DNA of 64,000 nt from Psychromicrobium xiongbiense (GCF_030271165.1 NZ_JASSZH010000030.1:22993-86992), one strand, 5' to 3'; shown: positions 1 to 8,671, counted from the stretch's first letter. Notes: generated from the letters alone by a model not told the origin. Numbers and translations are program-made.

Positions 1-975
1 CACGACGGCTCGACCTGGCGGATGGTGCTCGCAGCGCGGCACACTGACGGACCCGAGAGGCGTCGCGGCACGATCGCGCAGTTGGTCTCGGAGGACCTGC
101 TCGCCTGGACTCCGGTGGCACCTCTCTGGGACCCGCGCCGGTTTGTCGCTCACGAGTGCCCGGACGTGTTCCAGTGGGGCGACTGGTGGTACCTGGTGTA
201 CTCCGAGTTCACCGACACCTTCTGCACCCGTTACCGGATGGCCAGCTCGCTGGACGAGCCGTGGACCGCACCGGATGACGACGTGATCGACACCCGCGCC
301 TTCTATGCGGCCAAGACCGTGGAGCGGAACGGCCGGCGGTTCTTCGTCGGCTGGATCGCCACCCGGGAGGGTGCCACCGACGACGGCGCCTGGCAGTGGG
401 CGGGCACGATGGCGGCGCTTGAGGCCGTGCAGCGCCCGGACGGGACACTCGCTTTCCGGCTGCCCCGGGAGTTCGTGGCGAGCTTCACCGAGCCGGTGGC
501 GGCTGGTCTCCCTGAGCTGCCGCTGACGCTGGCCGCCCAGGATTCCTACCGTTGCGTCGTCGGCAGCACCGATCTTCCCGAGGCGTTCCACGCCCGGGCG
601 GAGATCGACGTGGCCCCCGGCACCGCCACGGTGGGGCTGCTGCTGCGCGCGACGCCGGATGGTGACCAGGCCGGCATCGTGCAGCTTGAGCCGCGGCGCG
701 ATCGGGTGATCTTTGATCGCTGGCCCCGGACCCGCACGGGAACGGAGCAGTGGCAGATCTCCGGCGACGTTCCGTTCGAGTTTGAGCGGCCGGTCCGCCT
801 GGCGGAAGGTCGGCACACCCTCGAGGTCGTCACGGACGGCGAGATCGTCATGGTCATCGTCGACGACGAGGTGGCACTGAGCACCCGCTTCTACGCGCGC
901 GCTGGCCACCGGATCGGCTTCTTCGTCAGCGACGGAGAAGCCTCGCTCGCGTCCCTCATCATCACCCGGCGTTGA
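1..975 (+). CDS. GH32-like glycoside hydrolase, 5-prime truncated by window edge
   Basis: Open from base 1 to a TGA at 973-975, giving 324 visible residues; the true start lies upstream of the window. The visible part contains an ECPD motif (in HECPDVF, about visible residue 52) that matches the acid/base glutamate motif of GH32 fructosidases. A trailing beta-sandwich-like region follows, with a strand ending in IGFFVSDGEASL. The N-terminal nucleophile motif is outside the window and cannot be checked. Two further GH32 genes follow on the same strand with a 35-base gap, so this is probably one fructan or sucrose-type glycan degradation operon. The exact substrate is unknown. A related GH43/GH68-clan enzyme is the main alternative. 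Confidence 0.8.
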   Translation, partial: HDGSTWRMVLAARHTDGPERRRGTIAQLVSEDLLAWTPVAPLWDPRRFVAHECPDVFQWGDWWYLVYSEFTDTFCTRYRMASSLDEPWTAPDDDVIDTRAFYAAKTVERNGRRFFVGWIATREGATDDGAWQWAGTMAALEAVQRPDGTLAFRLPREFVASFTEPVAAGLPELPLTLAAQDSYRCVVGSTDLPEAFHARAEIDVAPGTATVGLLLRATPDGDQAGIVQLEPRRDRVIFDRWPRTRTGTEQWQISGDVPFEFERPVRLAEGRHTLEVVTDGEIVMVIVDDEVALSTRFYARAGHRIGFFVSDGEASLASLIITRR

Positions 976-1010
976 CCGCCGCATTCCGGACCAAGGAGAG
1001 AGCAGATCAG

Positions 1011-2450
1011 ATGATCGAGCGGCCCCTCATTCACTTCACTCCTGAGCGTCACTGGATGAACGACCCGAATGGGCTCGTCTTTCATGACGGCAGGTACCAC
1101 CTGTTCTTCCAGTACAACCCCTACGGCTCAGATCACGGCCATATGAGCTGGGGCCATGCTTCGAGCGTGGATCTGGTGCATTGGGAGGAGCATCCCGTCG
1201 CGATTCTTGTCGATGAACGTGAGCAGATCTTCTCCGGATCTGCAGTCGTCGATACGGACAACACCAGCGGATTCGCCGGCGAGGGGGAGACTGCCCTGGT
1301 GGCGATCTACACCTCCGTGGATGCGGAGAGCCATATCCAGAGCCAGGCACTCGCATACAGCGTCGACGACGGCCTGAGCTGGGCCAAATATCCGGGCAAT
1401 CCGGTGCTGGACCGCGGATCACTGGAATTCCGGGATCCGAAGGTCTTCCGCTACGACGGCGCCGCGGGCACGTACTGGGTCATGGTGGCCGTCGAGGCGG
1501 CCAACCGCCAGGTGGTGCTCTATCGCTCGGATGACCTGCGTTCCTGGTCGCTGCTGTCGACCTATGGTCCGGCTGGGGCGGTCGATGGCGTCTGGGAATG
1601 CCCGGACCTCTTCCCGCTAGCGCTCGATGGCGACCCCGCCGACCTCCGATGGGTGCTGGTGATCAGCCTCAACCCTGGTGGCATCGCCGGCGGATCGGGA
1701 ACGCAATACGTCGTAGGAAACTTCGACGGCGTGACCTTTGTCCCGGAGCAGCCGGTGCCCGACGCTCTGGAGGACGTCGACTGGCTCGATTTCGGTAGCG
1801 ACTGCTACGCGGGCGTGACCTTCAGTGGGCTGCCGGACCAGGAGCGGACCATCCTCGCCTGGATGAATAACTGGGACTACGCCGGGGACGTGCCGAGCTT
1901 GCCATGGCGCGGGGCCATGACCCTGGCCCGAAGGCTGAGCCTGGCTACGGTGGAAGGCCGCCCGCAACTGTGCGCCGCGCCGATCCTGCCCTCAGGGGTG
2001 CCGGTGGACCCAGAGGGCGTGCTTCCGACTGCGGCACGGATCGAGGCGCGCCTGCGACTCGGAGCAGAGCCCGGTGCCACCGTGCTGCTGGAGATCGCGG
2101 GGAGCGAGGGGCGCGTCTCCATCGGTGCTGCCGCCGGCCGGATTGCGGTTGATCGTACGGCGGCCGCGGATTTTGTCCCGGGAGACGGCGTCGAATCTGC
2201 CCCGCTGCCTGGCGGGTCTCTGCCTGGCGTGTCGCTACTGGGCGATGCGGAGGTTATCGATCTGACCATCGTGATCGACACCTGTTCGATCGAAGTGTTT
2301 GCTGCTGCAGGCTCCCGTTCGATCACCGATCTCGCAGTGCTGGGCGCAGGGCGTCGACTGCGGATTAGCACTGAAGGCGGCGCCACGGTGGAGGACCTTT
2401 CGGTGGCAGACATTGGCGTGGGCGGTCCGTCGTCTGGAGTGCGGCCGTGA
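1011..2450 (+). CDS. GH32 family glycoside hydrolase (beta-fructosidase type)
   Basis: A 479-residue hydrolase of beta-fructosides such as sucrose, inulin or levan fragments. The ATG at 1011 is chosen because AAGGAGAG lies 10 bases upstream; an in-frame TTG at 972 overlaps the previous gene and has no ribosome site. All three GH32 catalytic signatures are present: WMNDPNG with nucleophile Asp18, FRDP with Asp142, and WECPDLF with acid/base Glu196. A C-terminal beta-sandwich follows from about residue 345. There is no signal peptide, so it is expected to act in the cytoplasm on imported oligosaccharide. It overlaps the next GH32 gene by 4 bases, which suggests translational coupling. Substrate and linkage cannot be read from the sequence. 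Confidence 0.9.
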   Translation: MIERPLIHFTPERHWMNDPNGLVFHDGRYHLFFQYNPYGSDHGHMSWGHASSVDLVHWEEHPVAILVDEREQIFSGSAVVDTDNTSGFAGEGETALVAIYTSVDAESHIQSQALAYSVDDGLSWAKYPGNPVLDRGSLEFRDPKVFRYDGAAGTYWVMVAVEAANRQVVLYRSDDLRSWSLLSTYGPAGAVDGVWECPDLFPLALDGDPADLRWVLVISLNPGGIAGGSGTQYVVGNFDGVTFVPEQPVPDALEDVDWLDFGSDCYAGVTFSGLPDQERTILAWMNNWDYAGDVPSLPWRGAMTLARRLSLATVEGRPQLCAAPILPSGVPVDPEGVLPTAARIEARLRLGAEPGATVLLEIAGSEGRVSIGAAAGRIAVDRTAAADFVPGDGVESAPLPGGSLPGVSLLGDAEVIDLTIVIDTCSIEVFAAAGSRSITDLAVLGAGRRLRISTEGGATVEDLSVADIGVGGPSSGVRP

Positions 2451-3721
2451 ACGCTCTTGATCCGGCGTTCCCGGCGCTCCACGGACGCCCCGCGCAGGGC
2501 TGGCTCAACGACCCCAATGGCTGTGCCTACGTGGATGGGGTGTATCACGTCTTCTTCCAGTACTACCCGGATCAGCCCACGCACCGGGATATCCACTGGG
2601 GCCATATGACCTCCACCGATCTGGTGCGCTGGCACCAGCGGCCCATCGCCCTCTTCCCGAGGCCGGGCGGCCCGGATGCCATCGGGGCCTGGTCAGGGGT
2701 CGTGGCGCTGGATGGCCGGGTACCTACGGCCTTCTATACCGGCATCGCCGAGCGGGCGGAGGAGTCTCAGGTGGTCACCGCCATCTCGGACCGGGACCTG
2801 CTGGTCTGGAAGCAGGCCGAGACCGGCATCGTCGGCATGCCTGATGAGCCAGATCTCTCCCAGGTGCGGGACCCCTTCCTGTTCACCTTCGAGGGGCAGC
2901 AGTATGCGATTCAGGGGGCGGGCCGGACGGATGGCACGCCACTGATTCTGCTCTACCGCTGCCGGACGATGACGGACTGGGAGTACCTGGGCCCGCTCGT
3001 CGAGGGTGGTTCCGGGCTGGCGGAGGAGTACGCCCCCTGCGATGTCTGGGAGTGCCCGCAGCTGTTCCAGGTGGATGGCCAGTGGGTGCTGATGGTGTCG
3101 CTGTGGCTCCAGCGCAACGGTGTTCACCGCCACGCTGGCGTGACGTATCTGAGCGGTGAGCTGCGTCCCGGCGGTGCTGGGTTGGTGTTTGAGCCGGTCG
3201 GCGGTGGTCGGGCAGACCTGGGCCCGGACTTCTACGCCCCGCAGGTGATGGCCGCCACGGCGGAGGAACCGCGGACCCTGCTCTGGGCCTGGAGCTGGGA
3301 TGCTTCCCGGCCCGAGGCCGAGGTGGAGGCGGCGGGCTGGGCCGGTGTGCTGACCTATGCGCGCTCGCTGTCCTTCCGGGATGGTGTGTTGCGCAGTGAG
3401 CCGGTGGCTGAGGTGCTCACGCTTCGCGACGGGGTGCTGTTCGGTGGTACGGGGGTCTACGCTCTTCCGGCGGAGGAACGTGCCTTCGAGGTGGTTGCCG
3501 AAGGGCCGGTGGAGCTGGTGTTGGTGGACGGCGATGACGTCCGCAGCATGGTCGGCATCACGAGCGGCCGGATTCTGGTGGATGGCTCGCTAGTGGAATG
3601 CTTCGGCGCGGAGGTGGGTGTGAAGGATGTGTCGCGCACCGTGCGGACGTATCCGACCGGCACCTCGCACTTCGAGATCCGGGGCGAAGGCCCGTTCGCG
3701 GTGTATCGCCTGGGCCTTTGA
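2447..3721 (+). CDS. GH32 family glycoside hydrolase, third of a tandem set
   Basis: A 424-residue enzyme starting at a GTG inside the GTGA overlap with the upstream gene. Catalytic motifs are WLNDPNG (nucleophile Asp22), VRDPF (Asp142) and WECPQLF (acid/base Glu202). It is related to but clearly different from its neighbour, for example Leu replaces Met before NDPNG, so the two are likely paralogues with different chain-length or linkage preference. The C-terminal beta-sandwich is short and ends in a SLVECFG strand typical of GH32. No signal peptide is seen, consistent with intracellular hydrolysis. The cytoplasmic location and the LacI-type regulator nearby suggest that the importer lies upstream of the window. 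Confidence 0.9.
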   Translation: MNALDPAFPALHGRPAQGWLNDPNGCAYVDGVYHVFFQYYPDQPTHRDIHWGHMTSTDLVRWHQRPIALFPRPGGPDAIGAWSGVVALDGRVPTAFYTGIAERAEESQVVTAISDRDLLVWKQAETGIVGMPDEPDLSQVRDPFLFTFEGQQYAIQGAGRTDGTPLILLYRCRTMTDWEYLGPLVEGGSGLAEEYAPCDVWECPQLFQVDGQWVLMVSLWLQRNGVHRHAGVTYLSGELRPGGAGLVFEPVGGGRADLGPDFYAPQVMAATAEEPRTLLWAWSWDASRPEAEVEAAGWAGVLTYARSLSFRDGVLRSEPVAEVLTLRDGVLFGGTGVYALPAEERAFEVVAEGPVELVLVDGDDVRSMVGITSGRILVDGSLVECFGAEVGVKDVSRTVRTYPTGTSHFEIRGEGPFAVYRLGL

Positions 3722-3737
3722 AGGCTGGTTCCGCGTT

Positions 3738-3745
3738 TTCGCGAA
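3738..3745. promoter_or_regulatory. TTCGCGAA palindrome upstream of the CDF-like gene
   Basis: An 8-base perfect palindrome lies in the 82-base gap between the third GH32 gene and the CDF-like gene. It is inside a short hairpin-capable stretch (GTTC-CGCG, TTTT, CGCGAAC). The same 8-mer recurs at 4553-4560 beside the LacI gene. It may be a LacI-family half-site arrangement or just part of a terminator stem; the sequence alone does not decide. Confidence 0.3.
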
Positions 3746-3803
3746 CTGGCCTCGCGGGTGGGCGGCGATGCCGGAATGAAACAAAAACGGAAGAATAGAG
3801 GAT

Positions 3804-4475
3804 GTGAATTCTGACATTGCGCCCGGGAAGCTCGCGCCGGTTGAACCCCGATGGAGTCAACGTCGACGCGTGCTCATAGTGCTCTGTCTCAATGCAGCTC
3901 TGATCATCGCTCTCGTGGTGGTTGGCATCATGGCGAACTCCGTGAGCGTGCTCGCAGCAGCCGGTGACACGGTGGCAGACTGCCTGGGACTGATCCTCGG
4001 ACTCATCGCGATCATCCTGCGTGATCGCAATCCGGACCATCCCCGCGCTCATCGACCCATCGCCGTCGCCGCCTTGATCAACGCGATCCTGTTGTTGGGC
4101 GTGATCACCACCGTGGTGGTCGAAGCGATCGGGCGGCTGCAGGAGGGCTCGCCCGCCATCGACGGTCTGCCCGTGGTGGTGGTCAGCCTGGCGACCCTCG
4201 TGATGATGCTCACGGGGGTCTTTGTCCTGGGACTGGGTTCCGCGGATGAGGATCTTCACATGCGCTCGGTGCTGTTGGATGCTCTGGCCGATGCCGCCAT
4301 CGCCGCCGCGATCGTCATTGCCGGCATCATCATCCTGGCCACCAACGGCCTGTACTGGCTGGACCCGGTGCTCGCGCTGGTGGTTTCCGCGGTGATCGCT
4401 GTGGCCGCCGTGCGGCTGCTGGTCAAGGCCATCGCCGCCTTGCGTGGGGCCGACGTCGACTTCGACGACGACTAA
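3804..4475 (+). CDS. Short cation-diffusion-facilitator-like membrane protein
   Basis: A 223-residue protein with about six hydrophobic segments. GDTVAD (about residue 55) and LLDALAD (about residue 160) fit the two DxxxD metal-site motifs on helices 2 and 5 of CDF zinc/cadmium/iron exporters. Usual CDF proteins are about 300 residues, with a C-terminal cytoplasmic dimerisation domain. Here the protein stops soon after helix 6 with an acidic VDFDDD tail, so that domain is missing. The start is a GTG at 3804 with AGAGG just upstream. It sits between the GH32 genes and their probable regulator without an obvious functional link. A full transport role is plausible because some CDF proteins naturally lack the C-terminal domain. 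Confidence 0.75.
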   Translation: MNSDIAPGKLAPVEPRWSQRRRVLIVLCLNAALIIALVVVGIMANSVSVLAAAGDTVADCLGLILGLIAIILRDRNPDHPRAHRPIAVAALINAILLLGVITTVVVEAIGRLQEGSPAIDGLPVVVVSLATLVMMLTGVFVLGLGSADEDLHMRSVLLDALADAAIAAAIVIAGIIILATNGLYWLDPVLALVVSAVIAVAAVRLLVKAIAALRGADVDFDDD

Positions 4476-4496
4476 CCAGGGGCACACTCCTGCGAA

Positions 4497-4563
4497 AACG
4501 CGAATCGCGCCGCTTAAGGCGCCCGGGATCGCGGGTGCTTTTCCCGATAAAGTTCGCGAATTC
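4497..4563. repeat. Intergenic structured repeat, related to the element at 51214-51331
   Basis: This lies between the convergent CDF-like and LacI genes. It contains AACGCGAA and TTCGCG inverted ends and an inner hairpin GCGCC-GCTTAA-GGCGC. Its right part (about 4529-4560) closely matches 51302-51331: both read ATCGCGGGTGCT, then TTTCC, then GTTCGC after a short AT-rich stretch. That makes it a dispersed repeat rather than a one-off terminator. It can probably terminate transcription from both sides. Confidence 0.55.
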
Positions 4564-4567
4564 AGGT

Positions 4568-5656
4568 TTAAAACAGCGGGGCGGCAACCGAGCCTCGGGT
4601 GACCACCGGGCAGGGCAGCAGAAGGGGTGCCACCTGGCTGGCATCGTCCACCGCAGCAGCGTGCCCGGCATCGGGCGTTTCCGGTGAACCTGCCGAGGCC
4701 CTGGCCAGGTCCTCCAGCAGCAGGGCCGCAGCCTGCTCGCCCATTTCGCGGTGCGGCAGTGCCACGGTGGTCAGGCCGGGTACCGTCGTGCGGGCCAGTG
4801 GTTCGTCATCGTCGTAACCGACCAGGCTCACGTCCCGAGGGACCCGCAGGCCCAGCTGGCCGCAGGCGAGCATGGCGCCCAACGCCACCCGGTCATTGGC
4901 GCAGACGATGCCGCTGGGGCGCTCCGGACGCACCTCGCCGTTGCTGGTCGACAGCAGGCGCAGGGTTGCGGCAAAACCGGCGTTGGTTTCCCATCCGGTG
5001 GGCACGATGGCGGTCGGCTCGATCCCAGCATCAGTCATGGCCGCCAGGAAGCCCTGGGTGCGTCGTTCGGTGGCCACCAGTTCATTGGTACCTGCAAGGT
5101 AGGCGATGCGCCGGTGGCCGGCATCGATCAGGATCTTCGCTGCTGCGCGGCCTCCGGACACTTCGTCGGGGATGATGGATCGCAGCTTTCCCTGGGGGTC
5201 GAAGCTGTTAGCCAGCACGACGGGAATCTCAGAATGCACCGGCGGCTGGGTGTGTTCGCGCAAGCTCATGGTGGCGAACATCAGGGCGTCGACCTGACGG
5301 TTGACCAGGGTGGACACCGCGCTGTCCGCGCGGGCGCTGTCCTGCTGGGTGTCGATGACCAGCAGTAGGTAGCCGGCCCGGAAGGCCGTGGTGCTGGCGC
5401 CCTGGAGCAGTTTCCCGGCGAAGGGGCCACCAGCGATGGAGTCGGTGACCACGCCAATCGTGTGGGTCCGCTGGCTCTGCAGGGAGCGTGCGACGGCGTT
5501 CGGTGTGTAGTTCAGCGCCTTGGCCGCGGCGAGGATGCGCTCCTGCTTGTCCTTGGCGATATTGCCGTCGGCGCGGCCATTCATCACGAAGCTGACGGCG
5601 CTGCGTGAGACCCCGGCGTGGCGGGCGACATCGTTCGAGGTGGCTTTGCGGGCCAT
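4568..5656 (-). CDS. LacI family transcriptional regulator
   Basis: A 362-residue repressor. The N-terminal helix-turn-helix is clear (SNDVARHAGVSRSAVSFVMN, about residues 6-25) with a hinge helix containing YTPNAVARSL. It is followed by a periplasmic-binding-protein-like sugar sensor and dimerisation domain. The ATG at 5656 is preferred because GGGGGGAGG lies 6-14 bases upstream; an upstream in-frame ATG at 5701 would add 15 residues unlike the family. It is convergent with the GH32/CDF genes, so it is the best candidate controller of the fructoside genes. The effector is probably a sugar or sugar phosphate from that pathway. A 10-base near-repeat (GCGTGGAACA at 5691, GCGTGGAATA at 5711) upstream may hold its own operator. 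Confidence 0.9.
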   Translation of the reverse strand: MARKATSNDVARHAGVSRSAVSFVMNGRADGNIAKDKQERILAAAKALNYTPNAVARSLQSQRTHTIGVVTDSIAGGPFAGKLLQGASTTAFRAGYLLLVIDTQQDSARADSAVSTLVNRQVDALMFATMSLREHTQPPVHSEIPVVLANSFDPQGKLRSIIPDEVSGGRAAAKILIDAGHRRIAYLAGTNELVATERRTQGFLAAMTDAGIEPTAIVPTGWETNAGFAATLRLLSTSNGEVRPERPSGIVCANDRVALGAMLACGQLGLRVPRDVSLVGYDDDEPLARTTVPGLTTVALPHREMGEQAAALLLEDLARASAGSPETPDAGHAAAVDDASQVAPLLLPCPVVTRGSVAAPLF

Positions 5657-5856
5657 GCGCGCCTCCCCCCGGATAAATGTGCGCGAAACTGCGTGGAACA
5701 CTGACCAAAAGCGTGGAATAAGCCTATCCCACCACTCCGTGAGCTGTGGGGCGGGCGATCCACGGAATATCGCATGTGGTGACTATTTGAGACAAGAATT
5801 TGGGAGCGACTCGATGCCTTTTGATGAATTATGCATCTCATGATATTTTGGCTCCC

Positions 5857-7398
5857 ATGACGACAGAGGTTCAAGAGACCAACGAGACCATAGCTCAGAT
5901 CCTGCGTGACGCCCGGCTGGAAAAAGGCTGGACGCAGGGGCAACTTGCCGCAGAACTGGGAACCAGCCAGAGCGCCGTCGCCCGGATGGAACAGGGCAAA
6001 CAGAACCTCTCGCTGAAGATGATTCAGCGGATGGAGGGAATCCTCGGCCACAGCATCGTCAACGTAGGCGGCTCCGTGAACACCAAAATGACCCATCTGC
6101 GCGTCACTGGCGGGCATGAACTCTCCGGCGAAGTGGACGTCAACACCTCCAAGAACGCCGGTGTCGCACTGCTGTGCGCCTCCCTGCTGAACCGGGGCAC
6201 CACCACCCTGCGCAGCCTGGCCCGCATTGAAGAGGTCAACCGCATCGTCGAGGTGCTCACCAGCATCGGCGTCGAATGCACCTGGCTCGATGCCAATGAC
6301 CTGCAGATCTGTCGTCCGGAGTCGCTGGATCTGGCCTCCGTCGACGTTGAGGCTGCCCGTCGCACCCGCAGCGTCATCATGCTTCTGGGGCCGCTGCTGG
6401 ACCAGGCGGAGCGCTACCGCCTGCCGTACGCCGGCGGCTGTGACCTCGGCACGCGTACCGTGGAGCCGCATATGCAGGCGCTGCGTCAGTTTGGACTCTC
6501 GGTGGAAGCGCACCAGGGTTTCTACTCGATCGACACCCCGCCCGCGGACAGCCTGGACCGGACTTTCATCCTGACCGAGCGCGGCGACACCGTCACTGAG
6601 AATGCCATCATGGCTGCCGCGCATCGCGAGGGCACCACGGTGATCCGCAACGCCAGCCCCAATTACATGGTTCAGGATCTGTGCTTCTACCTGCAGGGGC
6701 TCGGCGTGAGCGTGGAAGGTATCGGCTCCACCACGCTGACCATCCGGGGCAAGGCGCATATCGATGTTGACATCGAATACGCGCCCAGCGAGGACCCGAT
6801 CGAGGCGATGAGCCTGATCACTGCGGGCATTGTGACCAACTCCGAGGTGACGATCCGCCGGGTGCCGATCGAATTTATGGAGATCGAGTTGGCCGTCCTG
6901 GAGCACATGGGCTTCCGCTACCGCAAGAGTGACGAGTACTTTGCCCGCAACGGCCGGACGCGCCTGGTGGACATTACGACGCTGCCCTCGGTGCTTGTCG
7001 CGGCAGCGGACAAGATCCACCCGATGCCATTCCCCGGGCTGAACATCGACAATCTGCCGTTCTTTGCTGTCATCGCCTCCTGTGCAGAGGGCACCACGCT
7101 GATCCACGACTGGGTGTACGAGAACCGTGCGATCTACCTGACCGAGCTGAACAAGCTCGGTGCCCGCGTCCGACTGCTGGATCCGCACCGGATCGATGTC
7201 GAGGGCCCCACTCGCTGGCGTGCTGCAGAGATCGGTTGCCCCCCGGCGTTGCGCCCGGCGGCATGCATCCTGCTGGCCATGCTGGCCGCCCGCGGCACCT
7301 CGGAACTGCGGAATATCTACGTGATTGAGCGTGGCTACGAAGAACTCGCTGAGCGACTCAACGCACTCGGCGCGGAGATTGAATACTTCCAGGACTAG
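5857..7398 (+). CDS. XRE helix-turn-helix fused to MurA-like enolpyruvyl transferase
   Basis: A 513-residue protein. Residues about 11-65 form an XRE/Cro-type helix-turn-helix (GWTQGQLAAELGTSQSAVAR). Residues about 78-513 form a complete EPSP-synthase-fold domain of the MurA type (UDP-GlcNAc 1-carboxyvinyltransferase, first step of peptidoglycan precursor synthesis). MurA functional residues are present: Lys99 in SKN, the loop cysteine Cys195 in GGCDLGTR, Asp398 in PFPGLNID, and Arg in LRPAA near the C-terminus. The catalytic part therefore does not look degenerate. It starts at ATG 5857, a few bases after an AT-rich TGATAT -10-like element. It may be a DNA-binding enzyme, a MurA paralogue with a regulatory role, or an autoregulated second MurA. 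Confidence 0.85.
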   Translation: MTTEVQETNETIAQILRDARLEKGWTQGQLAAELGTSQSAVARMEQGKQNLSLKMIQRMEGILGHSIVNVGGSVNTKMTHLRVTGGHELSGEVDVNTSKNAGVALLCASLLNRGTTTLRSLARIEEVNRIVEVLTSIGVECTWLDANDLQICRPESLDLASVDVEAARRTRSVIMLLGPLLDQAERYRLPYAGGCDLGTRTVEPHMQALRQFGLSVEAHQGFYSIDTPPADSLDRTFILTERGDTVTENAIMAAAHREGTTVIRNASPNYMVQDLCFYLQGLGVSVEGIGSTTLTIRGKAHIDVDIEYAPSEDPIEAMSLITAGIVTNSEVTIRRVPIEFMEIELAVLEHMGFRYRKSDEYFARNGRTRLVDITTLPSVLVAAADKIHPMPFPGLNIDNLPFFAVIASCAEGTTLIHDWVYENRAIYLTELNKLGARVRLLDPHRIDVEGPTRWRAAEIGCPPALRPAACILLAMLAARGTSELRNIYVIERGYEELAERLNALGAEIEYFQD

Positions 7399-7408
7399 GT
7401 TTCGCCTC

Positions 7409-7448
7409 ACCACCTGGGTCGCAGTAGGCCTACTGCGACCCAGGTGGT
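7409..7448. terminator. 40-base perfect palindrome between convergent genes
   Basis: A perfect dyad centred on AGGCCT, with arms containing ACCTGGGTCGCAGT. It lies 10 bases after the MurA-like stop and 14 bases before the metZ stop. Its symmetry and position between convergent genes fit a bidirectional terminator. There is no long T-run on either side. Confidence 0.7.
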
Positions 7449-7462
7449 TAAACGAGGGCCGC

Positions 7463-8671
7463 TCAGAGCGCTTTCAGCGCCTGCTCCAGGTCGCCGCGCA
7501 GGTCCTCCAGGGACTCCAGCCCGACGGAGAGGCGCACAACGCCGTCCCCGAGCCCGATCGCGGCGCGCCCCTCTTCGCCCATCGCCCGGTGCGTGGTGGT
7601 GGCGGGGTGGGTGATGAGCGATTTGGAATCGCCCAGATTGTTCGAGATGTCGATGACCTTGAGCGCGTTGAGCAGCGCGAAGGCCTCCTCCTTACCGGAG
7701 GAACCGTGACGGCCGCGCAGCGCGAAGGTCAGCACCGTACCACCGGCGGACATCTGCGAGGCAGCCAGTTCATACTGTGGATGCGATGGCAGCAGTGGGT
7801 ACTTGACCCATTCCACGGCCTCCTGCTGCTCCAGGAATTCGGCCAGGCTCAGCGCCAGCGCGGAGGAATGCTCTACGCGTAGCCGCATGGTCTCCAGGCC
7901 CTTGGTCAGCACCCAGGCATTGAATGAGGACAATGCTGGCCCGGTGTGTCGCATCAGGTTCTTCACCGGACCGTCAATGAACTCGTGGCTGCCCAGAATC
8001 GCCCCGCCCATGACGCGGCCCTGACCGTCAATGTGCTTGGTCCCCGAGTAGACCACGACGTCGGCACCCAGCTCGGTGCAGCGCTGCAACAGGGGGGTGG
8101 CGAACACGTTGTCCGCCACCACCGTGGCACCGGCGGCATGAGCCAACTCGCAGACCGCGCGGATGTCCACGATCTCCTGCATGGGGTTGGAGGGGGACTC
8201 GAAGAACACGGCCGCCGTCGGTACCGCGAGCGCCTCACGCCACTGATCCAGGTCCGGTCCGTCGACAAAAACGGTCTCGACGCCCCAGCGGGGCAGAATC
8301 TCGTTGAGGATCACGAAGCAGGAGCCGAAGAGTGAGCGCGAAGCGACCACGCGGTCCCCGGCGGCCAGCAGCGCACCCAGGGCCACGAAGACAGCGGACA
8401 TGCCCGATGCCGTCGCGAAGCAGGCCTCGGTCCCCTCAAGCAGGCGCAACCGCTCCTGGAAGGTCGCGACCGTGGGGTTGCCATAGCGTGAGTAAACGAA
8501 TCGCTCGTCCTCGCCAGTGAAGGCCCGTTCGGCGGCTTCCGCCGAGTCGTAGACAAAGCCGGAATTGGTGAAGATCGGTTCCGAGGTCTCGAAGAACCCG
8601 GTCCGGTCCAGACCGCCGCGCACCGCCTGGGTGTCGGAGGACCACTCTGAGGCCAGTGGATTGAAGCTCAC
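7463..8671 (-). CDS. metZ: O-succinylhomoserine sulfhydrylase
   Basis: A 402-residue PLP-dependent enzyme of the Cys/Met metabolism family. It makes homocysteine from O-succinylhomoserine and sulfide in methionine synthesis. The PLP lysine lies in SGTKHIDGQG, a MetZ-type signature, and FNAWVL is also present; ASGMSAVF forms the phosphate-binding region. The start is the GTG at 8671, which overlaps the rhodanese stop (GTGA), giving VSFNPLASEW and a normal family length. A longer in-frame opening to 8881 has no family similarity. It is the last gene of a three-gene operon headed by a SAM riboswitch, which fits repression when S-adenosylmethionine is plentiful. Confidence 0.92.
   Translation of the reverse strand: MSFNPLASEWSSDTQAVRGGLDRTGFFETSEPIFTNSGFVYDSAEAAERAFTGEDERFVYSRYGNPTVATFQERLRLLEGTEACFATASGMSAVFVALGALLAAGDRVVASRSLFGSCFVILNEILPRWGVETVFVDGPDLDQWREALAVPTAAVFFESPSNPMQEIVDIRAVCELAHAAGATVVADNVFATPLLQRCTELGADVVVYSGTKHIDGQGRVMGGAILGSHEFIDGPVKNLMRHTGPALSSFNAWVLTKGLETMRLRVEHSSALALSLAEFLEQQEAVEWVKYPLLPSHPQYELAASQMSAGGTVLTFALRGRHGSSGKEEAFALLNALKVIDISNNLGDSKSLITHPATTTHRAMGEEGRAAIGLGDGVVRLSVGLESLEDLRGDLEQALKAL

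Noticed and set aside
5584..7413. Very long open frame on the minus strand opposite the MurA-like gene
   Set aside because: High GC content leaves few stop codons in the antisense frame. The translation is rich in His, Gln, Arg and Asp with no domain, whereas the plus-strand product has full MurA motifs.
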